The notes under the pieces: generated by a model
The model's database searches: none
What the model was told of the DNA's origin: nothing
Seen by the model: the letters and a program-made list of their open reading frames with translations, nothing else
Part shown: in pieces, positions 1 to 11,862 of the stretch
How positions within the stretch are numbered: position 1 is the first letter of the stretch
Layout: each line of letters begins with the position of its first letter
Assembly: GCA_028023455.1 (NCBI GenBank)
Contig: JAQFVV010013279.1
Span: forward strand, 64,001-128,000
Reading direction: 5' to 3'
DNA: 64,000 nucleotides
From: Epiperipatus broadwayi
Taxonomy: Eukaryota; Onychophora; Udeonychophora; Euonychophora; Peripatidae
Position numbers and translations under genes: made by a program

Positions 1-1982
1 TATTTAAATAAAAAATAAAAAGTTAAATAAATATTTAAAACAATGTCGGCATAACAAAGTCATTGGAACAATGGTTTTATGTTACTGTTTATTTTTGCAA
101 TGATAGGTACTTTTGAACAGGCAAAACTAGCACAAGAAATGGTGATCATGTGATGTTTATTGGCTTAGGTCCTTTTGAATGAAGTTATTTTATCTTTAAA
201 GTAAAATAATTTCAGCAAGAGTAAATTTCATTAAAAAAATTATGGTAATATATAAATACATTTGTGCCGAATTTATTTCTAATTTTTAATTTTAATAACG
301 CTTCTGTTAAATATAAGTAAACTAATAGTTAATTAATTTCTTACTTACCTTGTGTAAAAATTAAATATGGATTCCTTTATCACTAATAAAATAACACTTT
401 TTATTTGTATACTTTTAAAGAAACTAATTTGAAATGCGATAAATAATGGATTTAATTACTTAAAACTGTTGTGAATTATTTCTTGCAGAATATTTCTTAA
501 TCACTCAAATTTCATCGCGCATATCACACATTCCAAGCGCAATATCGTATAGTCGAATTATTCTGGGGAAAGCATTTTGAACCCAATCTGTTCAAAAAGA
601 ATCATTGTAACATTAGATATAACAAAAAAAATACAAATAATGTTCTAGATTATTGTTGGAAACAAGTAATTTGTTAATTCAACTATTTTTTTAGGATAAT
701 AATAATAAAATTTATCATCAGATAATTTAACTATCGGTTCGCTAATTTTTTTATAATTTTAAGAACCGGTGCAAACGGTTTAGATATCATTACTGGCTGT
801 AAACCCTCCTGCAGCTGTGTATTAAGAAAAATCTCATTCAAATAGATTGCTCAGTATGCATATCCATACAACAGAGCTAAACAGAAGACTGAAAACAGAT
901 CCATCTTTCTTGTTCATGAATGTACCATGGATCATACATTTTCTCCATCCAATGTTAGAATGGTTTTCTCAGAGAAAAAGATGATAGGGAAAAAAAATAC
1001 GAAGAGTCTTGGGCAATTGTAGAGATACACATTCCATCAACAAAAAGGATTAATGTATTCAAGTGTCTGAAAAATGGAATGTCTAATTACCTTATTTGCA
1101 GATTGTGCTTCATTACCTATTATATAAGTGTACATGTATTGCATAATTTTATTCAGCACTATGATTCTGGTAATGTTTTGCTGAAAGCTATTTCAGTGCT
1201 ATTAATTAGCTTATATTTACTAATTGTTTATGTTTTCAACCTGAATGTTTAAGAAAGATGTAATAAATATATAGGGATTTTGTTTTCTTGTTTTTTAATA
1301 CAATGTACATTTTGGTACCACACATTTCATGATGTTATCCCTTTTTTTAGTAATACTATTTTTATCTTTTCTTCTTATTGCAATCTAAGATATTGTTTAT
1401 ACTTTTGAAACTTTTATTCTCTTCTATAACTTCCCTTGCCAATTCACAGTTATATTTTTGTGATCATTATTAACTCTTTTTATATGATTTTACAAAATTC
1501 CAGATATTTGATTTTGTCTAAGAGATCATTTACATTGTCTTATCTCAGCTGAAAATTCCCTGATGAATTGATTTTTACTACCTCCTATTTTTAGTGCAGT
1601 TCTTTGTAGATTTTCAGCTATTTTTATATTGATCTCTGTTAAATTTGAAGTCCCTTTAAAGTCTGTCAGTTATTTTAAATGATTACCAGGTTCTAATTTA
1701 AGGTCAGTGGACTGTTTTTAAAGATTACAAATATCAGCTGTCAATATTGACTTTTTAAAATAATTTTTGTCATTCCAGTTTTGCATTAACATACATATAT
1801 CTTACCTCTTATTAACTGATGATTATTTCCTGCTTTGGATCTATTATGCTTATTATAATTTTAAAAGATATATTTTCTGTTAATGAAAATATAATTCAGT
1901 TCTGTGATGTCTTGATTTGGATGTTGCTATATTTATGTCTGTTTATCATTTTTCTCAAAGTAAGAATTCATAATACAGAGGG
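1..1982. other. AT-rich stretch without genes
   Basis: No reading frame longer than about 60 residues, no recognisable element and no tRNA-like fold was seen. The sequence is dominated by A/T runs and short T tracts. It may hold old, unrecognisable repeats. Confidence 0.6.
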
Positions 1983-2056
1983 TTTTTTTTCCATATGTTA
2001 AAGCATGGGCCGGGAAGCAAACCCGCAACAACCGTCTGCAAGTCACTGCTTCACAG
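1983..2056 (-). mobile_element. tRNA-derived SINE relic
   Basis: Read on the minus strand, this is a short GC-richer block ending in an A-run (the T run at 1983-1990). A box-B-like sequence GGGTTTGCTTCCCGG lies at 2010-2024. Downstream is an ATGCTTTAACATATG tail that resembles the tails of the SINEs at 11863 and 60441. The 5' tRNA half is degraded, with no clear box A. SINEs of this kind are copied from tRNA-like RNA polymerase III transcripts by LINE machinery. I call it a truncated, old copy because of the damaged head. Confidence 0.6.
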
Positions 2057-2576
2057 AGGTTTTTTGACTGAAAATTTCACAAGACTGCATTCTTTTTTAT
2101 TTCTTTCACCATTACCAAATTGATCCACACATATTTATTTTTACAGATTTTTCAGATCTATATTAAAATCTCCTGAAACAATTTAAAAATATTATTTTAT
2201 GTGATCAATAGCATCTTGCAAGCTCTCTATAAATAATATATATATAATAAATGCTTTTACTTACTAAGGACTAAAAATTTTGAAAATATTTGTTTTTTTT
2301 CAAGCTCTATATTTAACTTGTAATAAAAGCATGGGAGGGGGGGTCCAAATTTTTTTCCATTGATATGAAAAGTAGGGATTTTTTTTTTTTAATTTTTGGA
2401 CTCTCCACACTTTTATTTCAAGTTGAATATAAAAACCACAACTGTGGTTAATGAAACAATTATTTACAGGCTGTTTAGTTCTAAATAAATAAAAGTGTTT
2501 ATTTGTAATTACAAAATGAAAATAACTACTTCCGGCTGAATTATGTAGTATCAATATTTATGTAGCATTAAAAAAA
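2057..2576. other. AT-rich stretch without genes
   Basis: It holds a G-run at 2335-2342 and an imperfect inverted repeat around 2335-2405 (GGGTCCAAATTT against AATTTTTGGACTC). An 84-codon open frame on the minus strand here has low-complexity content and no recognisable motif, so I do not call it a gene. Confidence 0.5.
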
Positions 2577-2899
2577 CAATGAAAAGATAGAATGATACCA
2601 TTCTATCTTTGGGTTCTGTTGTTACCAAATCAAAAACTAAGCTTATATAACAACAGAGCGGAAAGATAGAATAGTATCATTAATGAAATATAATATAAAT
2701 CTTTATTATATAATAATAACAACTTGTAAATACATCACAGAAAAATTATATATATAAAAGCCTTTTTCGGTAAATCTAAATTTTTTTACCCTTCTCAATA
2801 TGATACCTCATACTAATACTAACACGTATATTACGTATATAGCGACATCTACTGACATTTCCTATAATTCATTATTTTTAGCATTTTATTTATTTCCCC

Positions 2900-3547
2900 T
2901 TATATTACTTTCCATTCTTTATCCATTACCCAATCATTCATTAAATCAATTGACTTTTTGTAAATATTCATACATGTATTTATATTATATTTTATATAAT
3001 TTGTTTCATATATTTTCCTTCTATTCATTTCCTTTATATAATTTAATGGTCTTATGTTTTTAATACAACCTATTTTTTGTCCAAATTTTAAATAATGAAC
3101 ATATAATGCTGATCTATCATCCCTCCTTTCAATAGCACTATTATGTTCTTTTGCCCTTTGTTCTAATTGTTTTGATATTTGTCCATAGTAAACCATTTTA
3201 CATATCCCACAAGTAATTTTATATACTGTTCCCTTTATATATTTCATATTATCTTTAATCTTATAATTTCCTATTAATATATCTAAATTTTTACTATTAG
3301 ACCATCCTATTTTTATATTTGTATTCCTATAATTTTTATTTTTAGTTAATATATCATAAATTTTAGGTGTATATGTAATTTTAATCCATTTTATATTATT
3401 TAATATTTTATTCCCTCTAATATTATTTTTATTATCATATAATATATTCCTAATATTTCTAGGATTATATCCATATCTAGAATATAATTTAATAAATTGT
3501 TCTTTTTGTACTTCAGCGGTTTTTTTTATCTGTGTTATACCTATCAT
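2900..3547 (-). CDS. PLE GIY-YIG endonuclease domain
   Basis: This 215-codon frame is the C-terminal half of the Penelope-like polyprotein. The GIY-YIG nuclease starts near residue 107 as TVYKI, followed by a Cys pair (C113, C116) and VYYG at 119-122. R131 and H135 follow, then H151, and the candidate catalytic glutamate E181 in IYETNYI. In known PLE endonucleases a second His usually follows a Gly about six residues after the first. Here that position reads FGQ (Q157), a possible loss of a zinc ligand. The nuclease is thought to nick the target DNA that primes reverse transcription. The frame overlaps the end of the RT frame by 35 bases, so a frameshift, not a separate start, probably divides what was one protein. 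The methionine at 3547 is therefore not a trustworthy start. Confidence 0.8.
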   Translation of the reverse strand: MIGITQIKKTAEVQKEQFIKLYSRYGYNPRNIRNILYDNKNNIRGNKILNNIKWIKITYTPKIYDILTKNKNYRNTNIKIGWSNSKNLDILIGNYKIKDNMKYIKGTVYKITCGICKMVYYGQISKQLEQRAKEHNSAIERRDDRSALYVHYLKFGQKIGCIKNIRPLNYIKEMNRRKIYETNYIKYNINTCMNIYKKSIDLMNDWVMDKEWKVI

Positions 3548-4886
3548 TTTTAATTTTAAAATTCTTAATTACTGCCATCTTTTGTGTCCATGCTTGTTGT
3601 GAATTCTTATAAATTATTTTTCTTATTTTATCTTCTTTAATAAAATGATTTAATACAATCATGTTATTGTTTATCTTTATTTCTATATCTAAATATTTTA
3701 TTTTATTATCTATTTCTTTTATTGTAAACTTTATATTATTTTTATTATTATTAAATTCATTATATATATTTTTTATAACTCTTTTATTCCCTATTACTAA
3801 GATATCATTTACATATCGAAAATACTCTTTTATTTCTTTATTTATTATTCTATTCTTGACAATATGTAATTCCATTTCATTTATAAATATTGAAGCCATT
3901 AATCCACTTATTGCACATCCCATAACCCATCCCTTATTTATATTCCAATATTCATCTTTATATTTAAAATATAAGCTATTATTTATTAAATTTAACCCCT
4001 GTTCCATAATGTCAATTATTTCCATATCCTGTATATACATTTTTAATTTTTGTATAACTATTTTAATACTTTCATCCCTAGGTATACTTGGATACATTTT
4101 CTCTCTATATTCATTACAAAAATACGTTTGATTTCTATTCATTTTTATTATATTTAACCTATCTATAATTTCATCAGTATTTTTAATACAAAATTCCCCA
4201 TACCCCATAATATTTGCTATCCATTTATTTATATATCTACAAAATTTCTGTAAAATGAAATTTGAAAAGTTAAATAATAATCTTAATGGATTATCCTCTA
4301 GATCGGAAGAGCGTACTTTAGTAAATATATATGGATTTTCATACATTGATGGATACAAAAATCCATACTTATTTTTATCAATAATTCCTTTCCCTTCCAT
4401 TTTACGTAATATCTCTATATATTTACTTTTTATATTATTAGTAGGATCTTTAAATAATTTTATATATCCTTCCTTTTTTATCTCATTTTCTATCTTATCT
4501 ATATAATCTTTAGAATACATTATAACAAATCTACTACCTTTATCTTCTTTACATAACACTATATTCTCCTTTCTACATATATTTCTTATTTCTTTAGTAA
4601 TTCTTTTATATTTATATTCCCTTTGTGAACATTTAATATTTCCTAATTGTTTGTTCAATAAATAGTTCATTTTCCTTTTATCTACTGTAGAAATATTTGC
4701 TAATTCTATGTCCGTAGTTATCTTCTTTTTAATGTCTTTATCCACAAATGGTATAAAATAAGGAGACTTAGTTAATAGTTGATTTTGCTCCTTTGAAAAT
4801 TTATATTTTGTTAGATTTATAAAATTATCTTTTATTCTGTTATTGTTATTCTTAGAATTAAGTAATGGTATCATTCTATTTTTCAT
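3513..4886 (-). pseudogene. PLE reverse transcriptase, active site altered
   Basis: This 457-codon open frame resembles Penelope-like reverse transcriptases. It has an NPLRLLF block near residue 200, KMYPSIPR after motif A, GWVMGCAISG (motif B), and the motif C region FRYVNDILVIGN. Known RTs carry two aspartates in motif C (YxDD). Here the first is Asn360 (codon 3807-3809), and the related copy at 16.4 kb still reads YVDD. In motif A the residue expected to be Asp aligns with Tyr260 (codon 4107-4109). Both changes would abolish polymerase chemistry although the frame is still open. The frame ends in a probable frameshift before the GIY-YIG domain. Residues 192-196 (RSSDL) are encoded by a perfect 15-base Illumina adapter match, so that local sequence is suspect. 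I infer a recently dead copy. Confidence 0.85.
4300..4314. other. 15-base Illumina adapter match
   Basis: The plus strand reads AGATCGGAAGAGCGT, identical to the first 15 bases of the common Illumina read-through adapter. The match stops at the next base. It lies inside the RT frame and keeps it open. Chance is unlikely in AT-rich DNA, but a natural match cannot be excluded. Confidence 0.6.
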
Positions 4887-4894
4887 TGGTTTTT

Positions 4895-5270
4895 ATGCCG
4901 ATGCTAACCTCTCCATACAGTAGCACCACTCAGTGCAAGCCAGGCTATTAATGGATGCAGAAAGATTTGTGCATAAAATCCTTATCTAGTGCCTACTCAT
5001 CCAATATTCCCATACTAGTTTTTAGCTTGTGGCTTTCATCAGTAAATTTGGATCTAAGAGCACTGCACCTAGACTGAAGAAAGCCACAAGCTAGAAACTA
5101 GTCTGGGGATATGGGTGAGTAGGCACTAAATAGAGATTTTATGCACAAAACTTCCTGCATCCATTGATTACTCTGGCTTGCAATGTGTAGTACTACTATA
5201 TGGAGAGTTTAGCCTCTGTGTAAACAGCTAGAGTAGGCATAAAGAATGGTTGTTATGCGATGTTTAGTGG
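4895..5270. mobile_element. Family C foldback repeat
   Basis: This is a complete foldback copy of the commonest repeat of the window. The left arm carries the CTCCATACAGTAG, GTGCATAAAATC and ACTAGT blocks. The right arm repeats them in reverse complement and ends GATGTTTAGTGG. The 13-base direct repeat TTCATTGGTTTTT flanks it at 4882-4894 and 5271-5283. The left target duplication contains the start codon of the PLE reverse transcriptase, so the repeat landed at the 5' end of that element after it was in place. Confidence 0.8.
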
Positions 5271-5283
5271 TTCATTGGTTTTT

Positions 5284-7320
5284 GATGCTACATATCTCAT
5301 CTATAGGTAGTTACTTCAGCTTTCTAATTACAGATATTTAGAAGTTATGATTATTTATTTATTATTACAAAAGTGTTTATTATTATAAATAGTTTTTATA
5401 TATATTATTTTTAAGCTTTTAACATTTGATATTTTTTTGCAATTATTCCATATGTCAGTTTAATATTTACAAATAAAATGACATATTAATGATTATTTGC
5501 AATAGAGTTTTATTTGTTTAAAAAATGTTTTTTTTTTTAAAAAAAAAATAGCTTTTATAATCAAAACAAAAAAATTCACACATGTTTTAAAAAATGAAAC
5601 TTTTATAAATATTTATTTTTATTTCAAATTTAAATGGTCACTAAAAACTTTTTAATTTGAGCTTTTTATTGATTTATAACACATGTACAAAATTTGAACA
5701 AATTCTATTGAATATAAATATTTTAAATCCTGATTTCTTAACAACATACAAATAAACCTATAAGCATAGAAACAGAGTTTCTTACACAAATAAAAGCATT
5801 TAAAATTATCTGCTTCTTCATTAGAAGGAGGTGTTGCAGCAAAAAACTAAATTATTTGCAATTAATGTCTGCCATGTTGGATAACAAATTGAATAGCTCT
5901 GTCTGATATATGATCAATCTCCACAATGTTGTTCTTACAGGTTTTATTTATAATAAATCCTAATCTATTTATACTTGTGATTTTATTACTTATATAAGGC
6001 TAAAACCTTAGTACATGCGTCTTGAGTGCTTAATTTTAACAAGAGAGACCTCTACAAATCATAACACAAGATTTGACTCTATAAAGATAAGAGGATCCTC
6101 TTATCTCTGAACCTATTGTAAATTTCATGCAGACTTTTTATGTTTCTTCATTTTTTTTCTAACTTCATAAATCAAACAATATCCCACTCTACATTAAATA
6201 ATTTCTTTTTCAATTTATATAATATTTCTTCACTTGAAAATGGTCAGACATTGCCAAATAAAATGCCATCACTGAATAGCAACCTGGATCCATAATCAGA
6301 GAATTCTTAGCACCCTCCATCTTTAGCTGCTAATTGCTCTTTAACTGATGACTTTATAGTCTACTGAGAATAAGTCATAATTTAATTTTGACATAATTAT
6401 AATATTTATAAAACATAATTTACACACACATATTTGTTCTGCATTAAAAAACATCAACTGAAATTTCAATTATAAATTATCAGGCAATTAAGATTAAAGA
6501 TCATGATGAGTCTTTGCTTTAAACTCAGAGGTAAAATCCAATATATGCACCAAGCTGGTTGATGTATATTGGTAAACTTGCCATCCACGTTTATTTACCT
6601 TATGAATGATTACATAGTAAACACAACTACAATGACAAGAAAGTATGAAATGGACAATAATAGACTGTTATACTCAGTTTTTTTTAAATTCCTAAATGGA
6701 ATCAAAGAGTCTTATTTTTTAAAAAAAACAGCAAACATCTTTTCACTACAAATACATATAGATGCACCTGTGTGGATATCCACCACACACTTTCAGATAA
6801 CAAAAAGCCAAAATGATAATAAACACTTGACATTTTTATTTTTAAAATAAAGCAAATTTTTTTCCTGTGGTCATTTATGAAGCCAATTACTCACTTTAAA
6901 TTTACAGTTGCAATTTGTTCTCGCTTCTTAGTTAAAATAAATGATGTCCTAGTTTTTCTTTTCTCATGGGATATAATTTTTGCAAGAGATTCTTAATAAG
7001 AATTCAAGCCATTAGTATTGGGAAAGAAAAATTCTTTTTTTTTCTAATTGTAATTTTTTCACACCAAATACTGCACTTCATTGAAGCACATACATAAACA
7101 CAGACCCCAATATATTGCTGTTTTTTTTATTTTTCATTTAAATCGTTATTGTTGATCCTATAATTATATTTTATGATCTGCAATTAGTTTTTAAATTTTA
7201 ATAGTATTACACACAAAAGAAGAAACAATGAAGTTTTTCAGGTGTATGATCTTAAGTTAATAGCCTTAATTTATATTACTTTAACTAATACCTAAATTAA
7301 TACACTATACAGGCTAAAAA
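5284..7320. other. AT-rich stretch without genes
   Basis: Only short frames are present, including a 93-codon one at 6569-6850 with no recognisable motif. There is a T11/A10 block at 5529-5550 and the 22-base palindrome listed separately. No element was recognised. Confidence 0.5.
6085..6106. repeat. 22-bp perfect palindrome
   Basis: AGATAAGAG followed by GATC and CTCTTATCT forms a perfect inverted repeat with no spacer. It is isolated and I see no associated gene. Confidence 0.7.
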
Positions 7321-7343
7321 CTGCATATATATATATATATGTA

Positions 7344-7812
7344 ATGTATATTGAATTTGAACTCAGACTTTCACACGACCCTCAACTCTACATGCCATCT
7401 CATATTGCTGACTCACCTGATCACACACATGTTGAAATCATAAATAATCACCAATATCCGTATTTTGTGCTAAACCAGCACTCATCAGTTGGTCCAGATT
7501 ACCATCTCCACACATATATACAATCAGTGCTCAGCTTTATATTAAGACAGCCAATCTTCATACTTCATCCTTCCATTTAATTAAAAATCTGATGGTGGAA
7601 CATTCAAAGCCCATGTTAGTGCCAAGGTTGAACATTCAATCATCAGATTTTATTGAAATGGAAGGGTGAAGAGTTGTGAGTTGGAATAGTTTGAAACCTG
7701 TCCATTAAAGTATGAAGATTGGCTATCAATAATATAAAGCTGAGCACTGATTATATATATATGGGTGAGGATAGTAATCTAGACCAACTGATGATTGCTG
7801 GTTTAGTATTGT
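7344..7812. mobile_element. Family B inverted repeat pair
   Basis: Two family B copies face each other. The left arm (7344-7560) is on the minus strand and the right arm (about 7700-7812) is on the plus strand. They share the GTATGAAGATTGGCTATC, AAGCTGAGCACTGATT and hammerhead-containing blocks. The middle contains a second inverted block (CAATCATCAGATTTT against AAAAATCTGATGG). The left arm keeps most of a hammerhead. The right arm retains only CTGATGA plus part of stem II. A (TA)n tract borders the left end. Confidence 0.75.
7445..7501 (-). ncRNA. Hammerhead ribozyme, family B, GAAA mutated
   Basis: On the minus strand this reads as a hammerhead. Stem I is UAAUC/GAUUA plus CCAA/UUGG around an internal loop. 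The core CUGAUGA and the stem II arms GUGCU/AGCAC are intact. The conserved GAAA reads AAAA, which should stop cleavage because G12 is invariant in active hammerheads. The stem III palindrome is also damaged (ATACGGAT). I read it as a decayed copy of the fold kept at 41687-41743. Confidence 0.65.
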
Positions 7813-10300
7813 AACAGTCATATTTGAACATCCACGCAACAAAATCCAGAGTTTTGGTAAATTATACCAAGGCTGATCTAGATGAGGGTTTGAGACCAAA
7901 TCTGACCGCACCTCAGCTCCTTCACCAACACTCCCTGACTTACTACCTTATGAATGACATATATGAAATTACACTCGTAATCTCTCAATTCCCGCGCCGG
8001 CAATAGCAAAGGGTAAAACGAGAGACTCGGGGATATTTAACTAAATATTTATAGCTTAACCAAACACACTCACACAACCTATGGCTGATTATCTAATGCA
8101 TATAAAATCATTATGGATGGTGATTTAATATAAATAAAGTGAATAATACTAGATTTTAAAATTATTTAATATTGACAAAACACAAACAATAACAATTAAA
8201 TATACTGGATATTCCACTCGCAGGTGGGATGGTGAAAATACGAACTACACGTTCTGTAATCACTTGTACTTAACGATCATTATTCTATTATATCGTTTAT
8301 ACGTTAATAATTATTTTACGTCTATACTGATGTCTAGATTATGTCTGCCATTCCTACTCAGTATGTTAAGGGTTAAACTCTAAGAGAGTGGGAACTTTAT
8401 ACAATGTGTACTTAAATTTATCAATACGTGGAGAGCAGACAATGTGCTCTTTATGTAGGTATTCTTAGATAAACTAGATCTTAGGTTCAGATCAATGCTG
8501 AACAATTAATATACAGCAGATGAACTGGCGTTTTGTAGCATAACTTCTGAGGCTACGGCGCTATGCAAATTACATCAGATGCGGCTTGAATGCGCTTTTA
8601 CTCATGAGATTCAGTAACGTTTACTCGGTTCTCAGATACCGCTCGCCTGCTATACATGAACTTTTAGTTCGGATGCTCGAACAGCCACGATATAAGATGC
8701 TGGATTCCGGTGTTCCAGTTTTAAAGGAGGAAATGGGAATGACCCTTAAAATCATTATCTCATTCAAGAGAAGGCTGTCCGAACTAAGGATTATAAGATG
8801 GCCCTTAAAACCTAATCTTATCTTAATAATTATATGATAGCAAGACGGAATGCACCTCAGTGCTTCGTAAAAACTCATTCACAACGCTTTTGGAATCTTA
8901 ATTATAACAACTAGTAAAGCGCGAAATCTATAGTTTCTTCTGCAAACTACCCTACGCCAGTTAGTTAAATAAACACTGAAATTGTGCTAAAGAGGACTTT
9001 ATTAAAATTGATCTAGTTTATTAATTAACTACATATTATATGCAATTACATTAAGGGGGTCTAAAGCATATCTGGGGCTTAAACTTGGCTAACTACTGAA
9101 TATGCCTTAAATTATCACTCTGTTTTATTTAACCAAACAAACCTTTTAATAAGCAACATATGTGATATTAAGCTACGCATAGCCATTCAAATAATATATC
9201 AAAGTAGGTTTCGGACCAGAAACAATCGATAGATATGCCAAACAGCATAATTACTTTACTTGAGAACAAAACGTCTCTTTAAGTTATAATAATTAATAGT
9301 CTCTGCTCCGAAGGCAAAGCATAAATCAATAAATGCATTTTAACAAAATATATATATAGATGCAAAAGTATAGACGCAAATAGAGAAAATAATAAGACAA
9401 ATAAGCTTTTATAAGTTGAATTTAAAAGAGATTTAAGAATTTGAAATCAGGTAAGATTTACATTTAACTTTTAAAGTATTTTAAATTATACAGGTTGAGA
9501 TACGTTTATCTAATACAGTTAATTACTTTAAGAGAGAATACATCTTTTAAACATAGTGTGATTAATTTAGAAGATTTGAATGGAAGAGTTTGTGCACATT
9601 ACTTATTATATAGCTAGCTTTAGGAAAGATTTATAGATGGCTATAGCTTTTAGATTTAGTTTGATTGAGAAGTGGTTACCGGTTATTTATCTGGAGGCTT
9701 GCAGCTTGAAAGTATGAAATACACGCATGGACTGATTTATCTGCTGGTTCATCGTTGGGCTATTCTTTAAGTAGGGCTGTGGTTTGGATCTCCGGGCTCC
9801 ATAAACGGTTCTTGACCATCGGGAAGATGGCCTTGGCTTTTCTAGCCGCTTATTTGCATGGTAGAAACTGGGCCGGCTGCCTGGATATAAGTTGAAACAC
9901 GAGTCAAGCAAAAATGGATGATGATTTCCTTTCAACTGCCTTTTTTATACTTTTTAACCCCCCCCCTCTTACAGTTCATTCACAATCTTTATTTTTAGAC
10001 ATTAAAATCTAAGAAGTCTTAATTGCATCAGCTTCAGACGAATCGGTTGATTGATTTCAGGTTTATTCATTGTTCCTTTTATTTTTCTCAGATTCTAGTT
10101 CCAATCTGGATTTCAGTGCAGGTTTAATTGTCCAACTTTTATTTTATTAAGAATCCTAAAATCTGGATTTGTACCAGCGGTGTCTCATGAGATTGGTAAA
10201 GTTCTTTTTTTAAACCTTGGATTGCTTCTCCTTTTCTTTTACTGAAAGAGATTTAAGCTGCTAGCGTTTTATCCTAGACGTGAGACATCTACCTTTGTTT
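7813..10300. other. Unclassified block, less AT-rich
   Basis: Composition shifts near 7813: CpG dinucleotides and mixed sequence replace the A/T tracts. It continues to about 10.3 kb, with a C9 run near 9958-9967 and poly-pyrimidine blocks. Short open frames at 8586-8837 and 8621-8878 face each other on opposite strands and show no motif. An 82-codon frame at 9687-9935 is also unremarkable. The ten-base block CCAGCGGTGT near 10170 resembles CCAGCGGTGA in the unknown insertion at 32059. A decayed LTR-type element is possible, but I found no RT, integrase or paired LTRs. Confidence 0.35.
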
Positions 10301-10699
10301 TTAGTTGCTCTACATGATTAAGTAATTGGGTACTTTAAAGCCAGTTTGAAATACTTTAGAGAATTCTGTTCTTATCTATTACAATTTTTTCAGCTTGAAA
10401 CCAATTCAATTATTTAAAATCATAAGATGAATATTTATAAAATTATAAGGTGTGTACGTTATATAATGATAATATCATTCAGATGTGAATATACCATTTT
10501 TAGCAAATAAAATTATTACAAAATATATACAATTATAGCAGACGTGTGTGCATATACAATTACACACATATACGTGTAAATATACGTTTTTATACATGTT
10601 AAATTCTCAAGTATACAGTTATATATATGTGTACCTTTAGGGTTTGAACTAGGGAAATGAAGGCTACTGATTTCTAGAATAGGTGTGACGATCAAATCA

Positions 10700-10840
10700 T
10701 ACTGTTTCATTATGAAATACATATATTGGTGATTATTTATCTTTTCAACATGTGTGTGATCAGGTGGGTCAGCAATATGATATGGCACTGAGAGTAGTGG
10801 GTCGTGTGAAAGTCTGAGTTCGAATCCCGCCTATATTACA
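10700..10840 (+). mobile_element. Family B fragment
   Basis: The block begins inside the hammerhead at TTCATTATGAAATACATA and continues through TATTGGTGATTATTTATC, the ACATGTGTGTGATCAGG block and AAGTCTGAGTTCGAAT. These match the 3' part of family B at 41720-41840. The CUGAUGA half is missing, replaced by unrelated sequence (10640-10699), so no ribozyme can form. Confidence 0.7.
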
Positions 10841-11862
10841 TATATAAATGCAGGTTTAAGCCTGTGCAATATATTTATTATTTATTATTGTAGCTATGAA
10901 TATGAGACATCATGCCTCGAAAGCACTCAGCTGTTACTTATTTATTGATTTATACAAGCACGTAATATGGCTTCTCCTGCCAGCACCTCAACACACTTGT
11001 AATTTTGCTATATCACTTCAATAAAACATTCTGCAGCAGCATATTCGAATTTATTGTGCTAAAACATCATTCTATTTTTATACCTATAAAGCTATTAAAT
11101 ATTTAAAATAATTCATATTTTTGAATCAATAATCATTCAAGTTAAAAGTTAATTTTTTTTCTGCTACTGCTATTAAAAAAATTGAAAGATTTTTAATATT
11201 GATTACTAAAATAAATTATTGTTAGATTGGATTCAAAACTATAAAATCTTTCTGTATATTACAAATTATCAATAGTAACCTAATTATCACCATATAAGCA
11301 GGGTGGATGAACTTTTCTTTTTTTAAATCACTGTAAGAACCCCATAAACCAATCTAAAATAAATGAATCTTGATGTTTTCTTTCATTAAACCATCTATAA
11401 AATATTCCAAAGAATAAAATAATAAAAATTGAAAGTATAATTGGAGTTAGCACATGTTCCAATATTAAACCAATTTATATCTCATATTTTCCAAGTTTTG
11501 AACCACCAGTAACAAAGTTTTCACTTATATTTTCAGTGTTACAGTATATAATATGAATAAATACCCATGAATTATTAAATACGTTTAAACACTGACACAA
11601 ATCTTCATGAATGACTGAACTAACTTAACCCACAATGGCTACAAAGGGCGTTCATATAATTATAAATTTTTGAATAGTTTTATAAATTGAACAGGTGTCC
11701 CTCTCAGTACTTTCCTAAGTATGTTTCAATTTTTCAAAAATCAAATTAGTTTAAATTTTGCATGCTTTGTTTCTTTCTATTTTAGCAGTATCCACTGGTA
11801 GTCTAGACATGGCGAAAACTTTTTTTGACTTTTTCAAATGACAGCTTTTAAAAAAAAAACAT
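10841..11862. other. AT-rich stretch without genes
   Basis: No frame with recognisable content. The block around 10845-11045 is slightly richer in C/G (CATCATGCCTCGAAAGCAC) and may be an old repeat that I cannot name. Confidence 0.45.

Larger units (their letters stand above)
2577..4888 (-). mobile_element. Penelope-like element (RT plus GIY-YIG)
   Basis: The two overlapping minus-strand frames (RT, then GIY-YIG endonuclease) have the order typical of Penelope-like retroelements, which prime reverse transcription at nicked chromosomal DNA. A 25-26 base inverted repeat links the ends: CAATGAAAAGATAGAATG at 2577 on the plus strand recurs in opposite orientation at 4864-4888 around the RT start codon. 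Partial inverted copies are a known quirk of this class. The downstream end (2577-2680) also contains short palindromes of AAAGATAGAATG and of AACAACAG. A family C repeat lies immediately upstream of the start codon, so the true 5' boundary is unclear. No hammerhead was seen in its flanks. Confidence 0.8.

Noticed and set aside
8586-8878. Two overlapping opposite-strand frames of 83 and 85 residues
   Set aside because: They mirror each other in the same DNA, which is typical of chance open frames, and neither has a motif.
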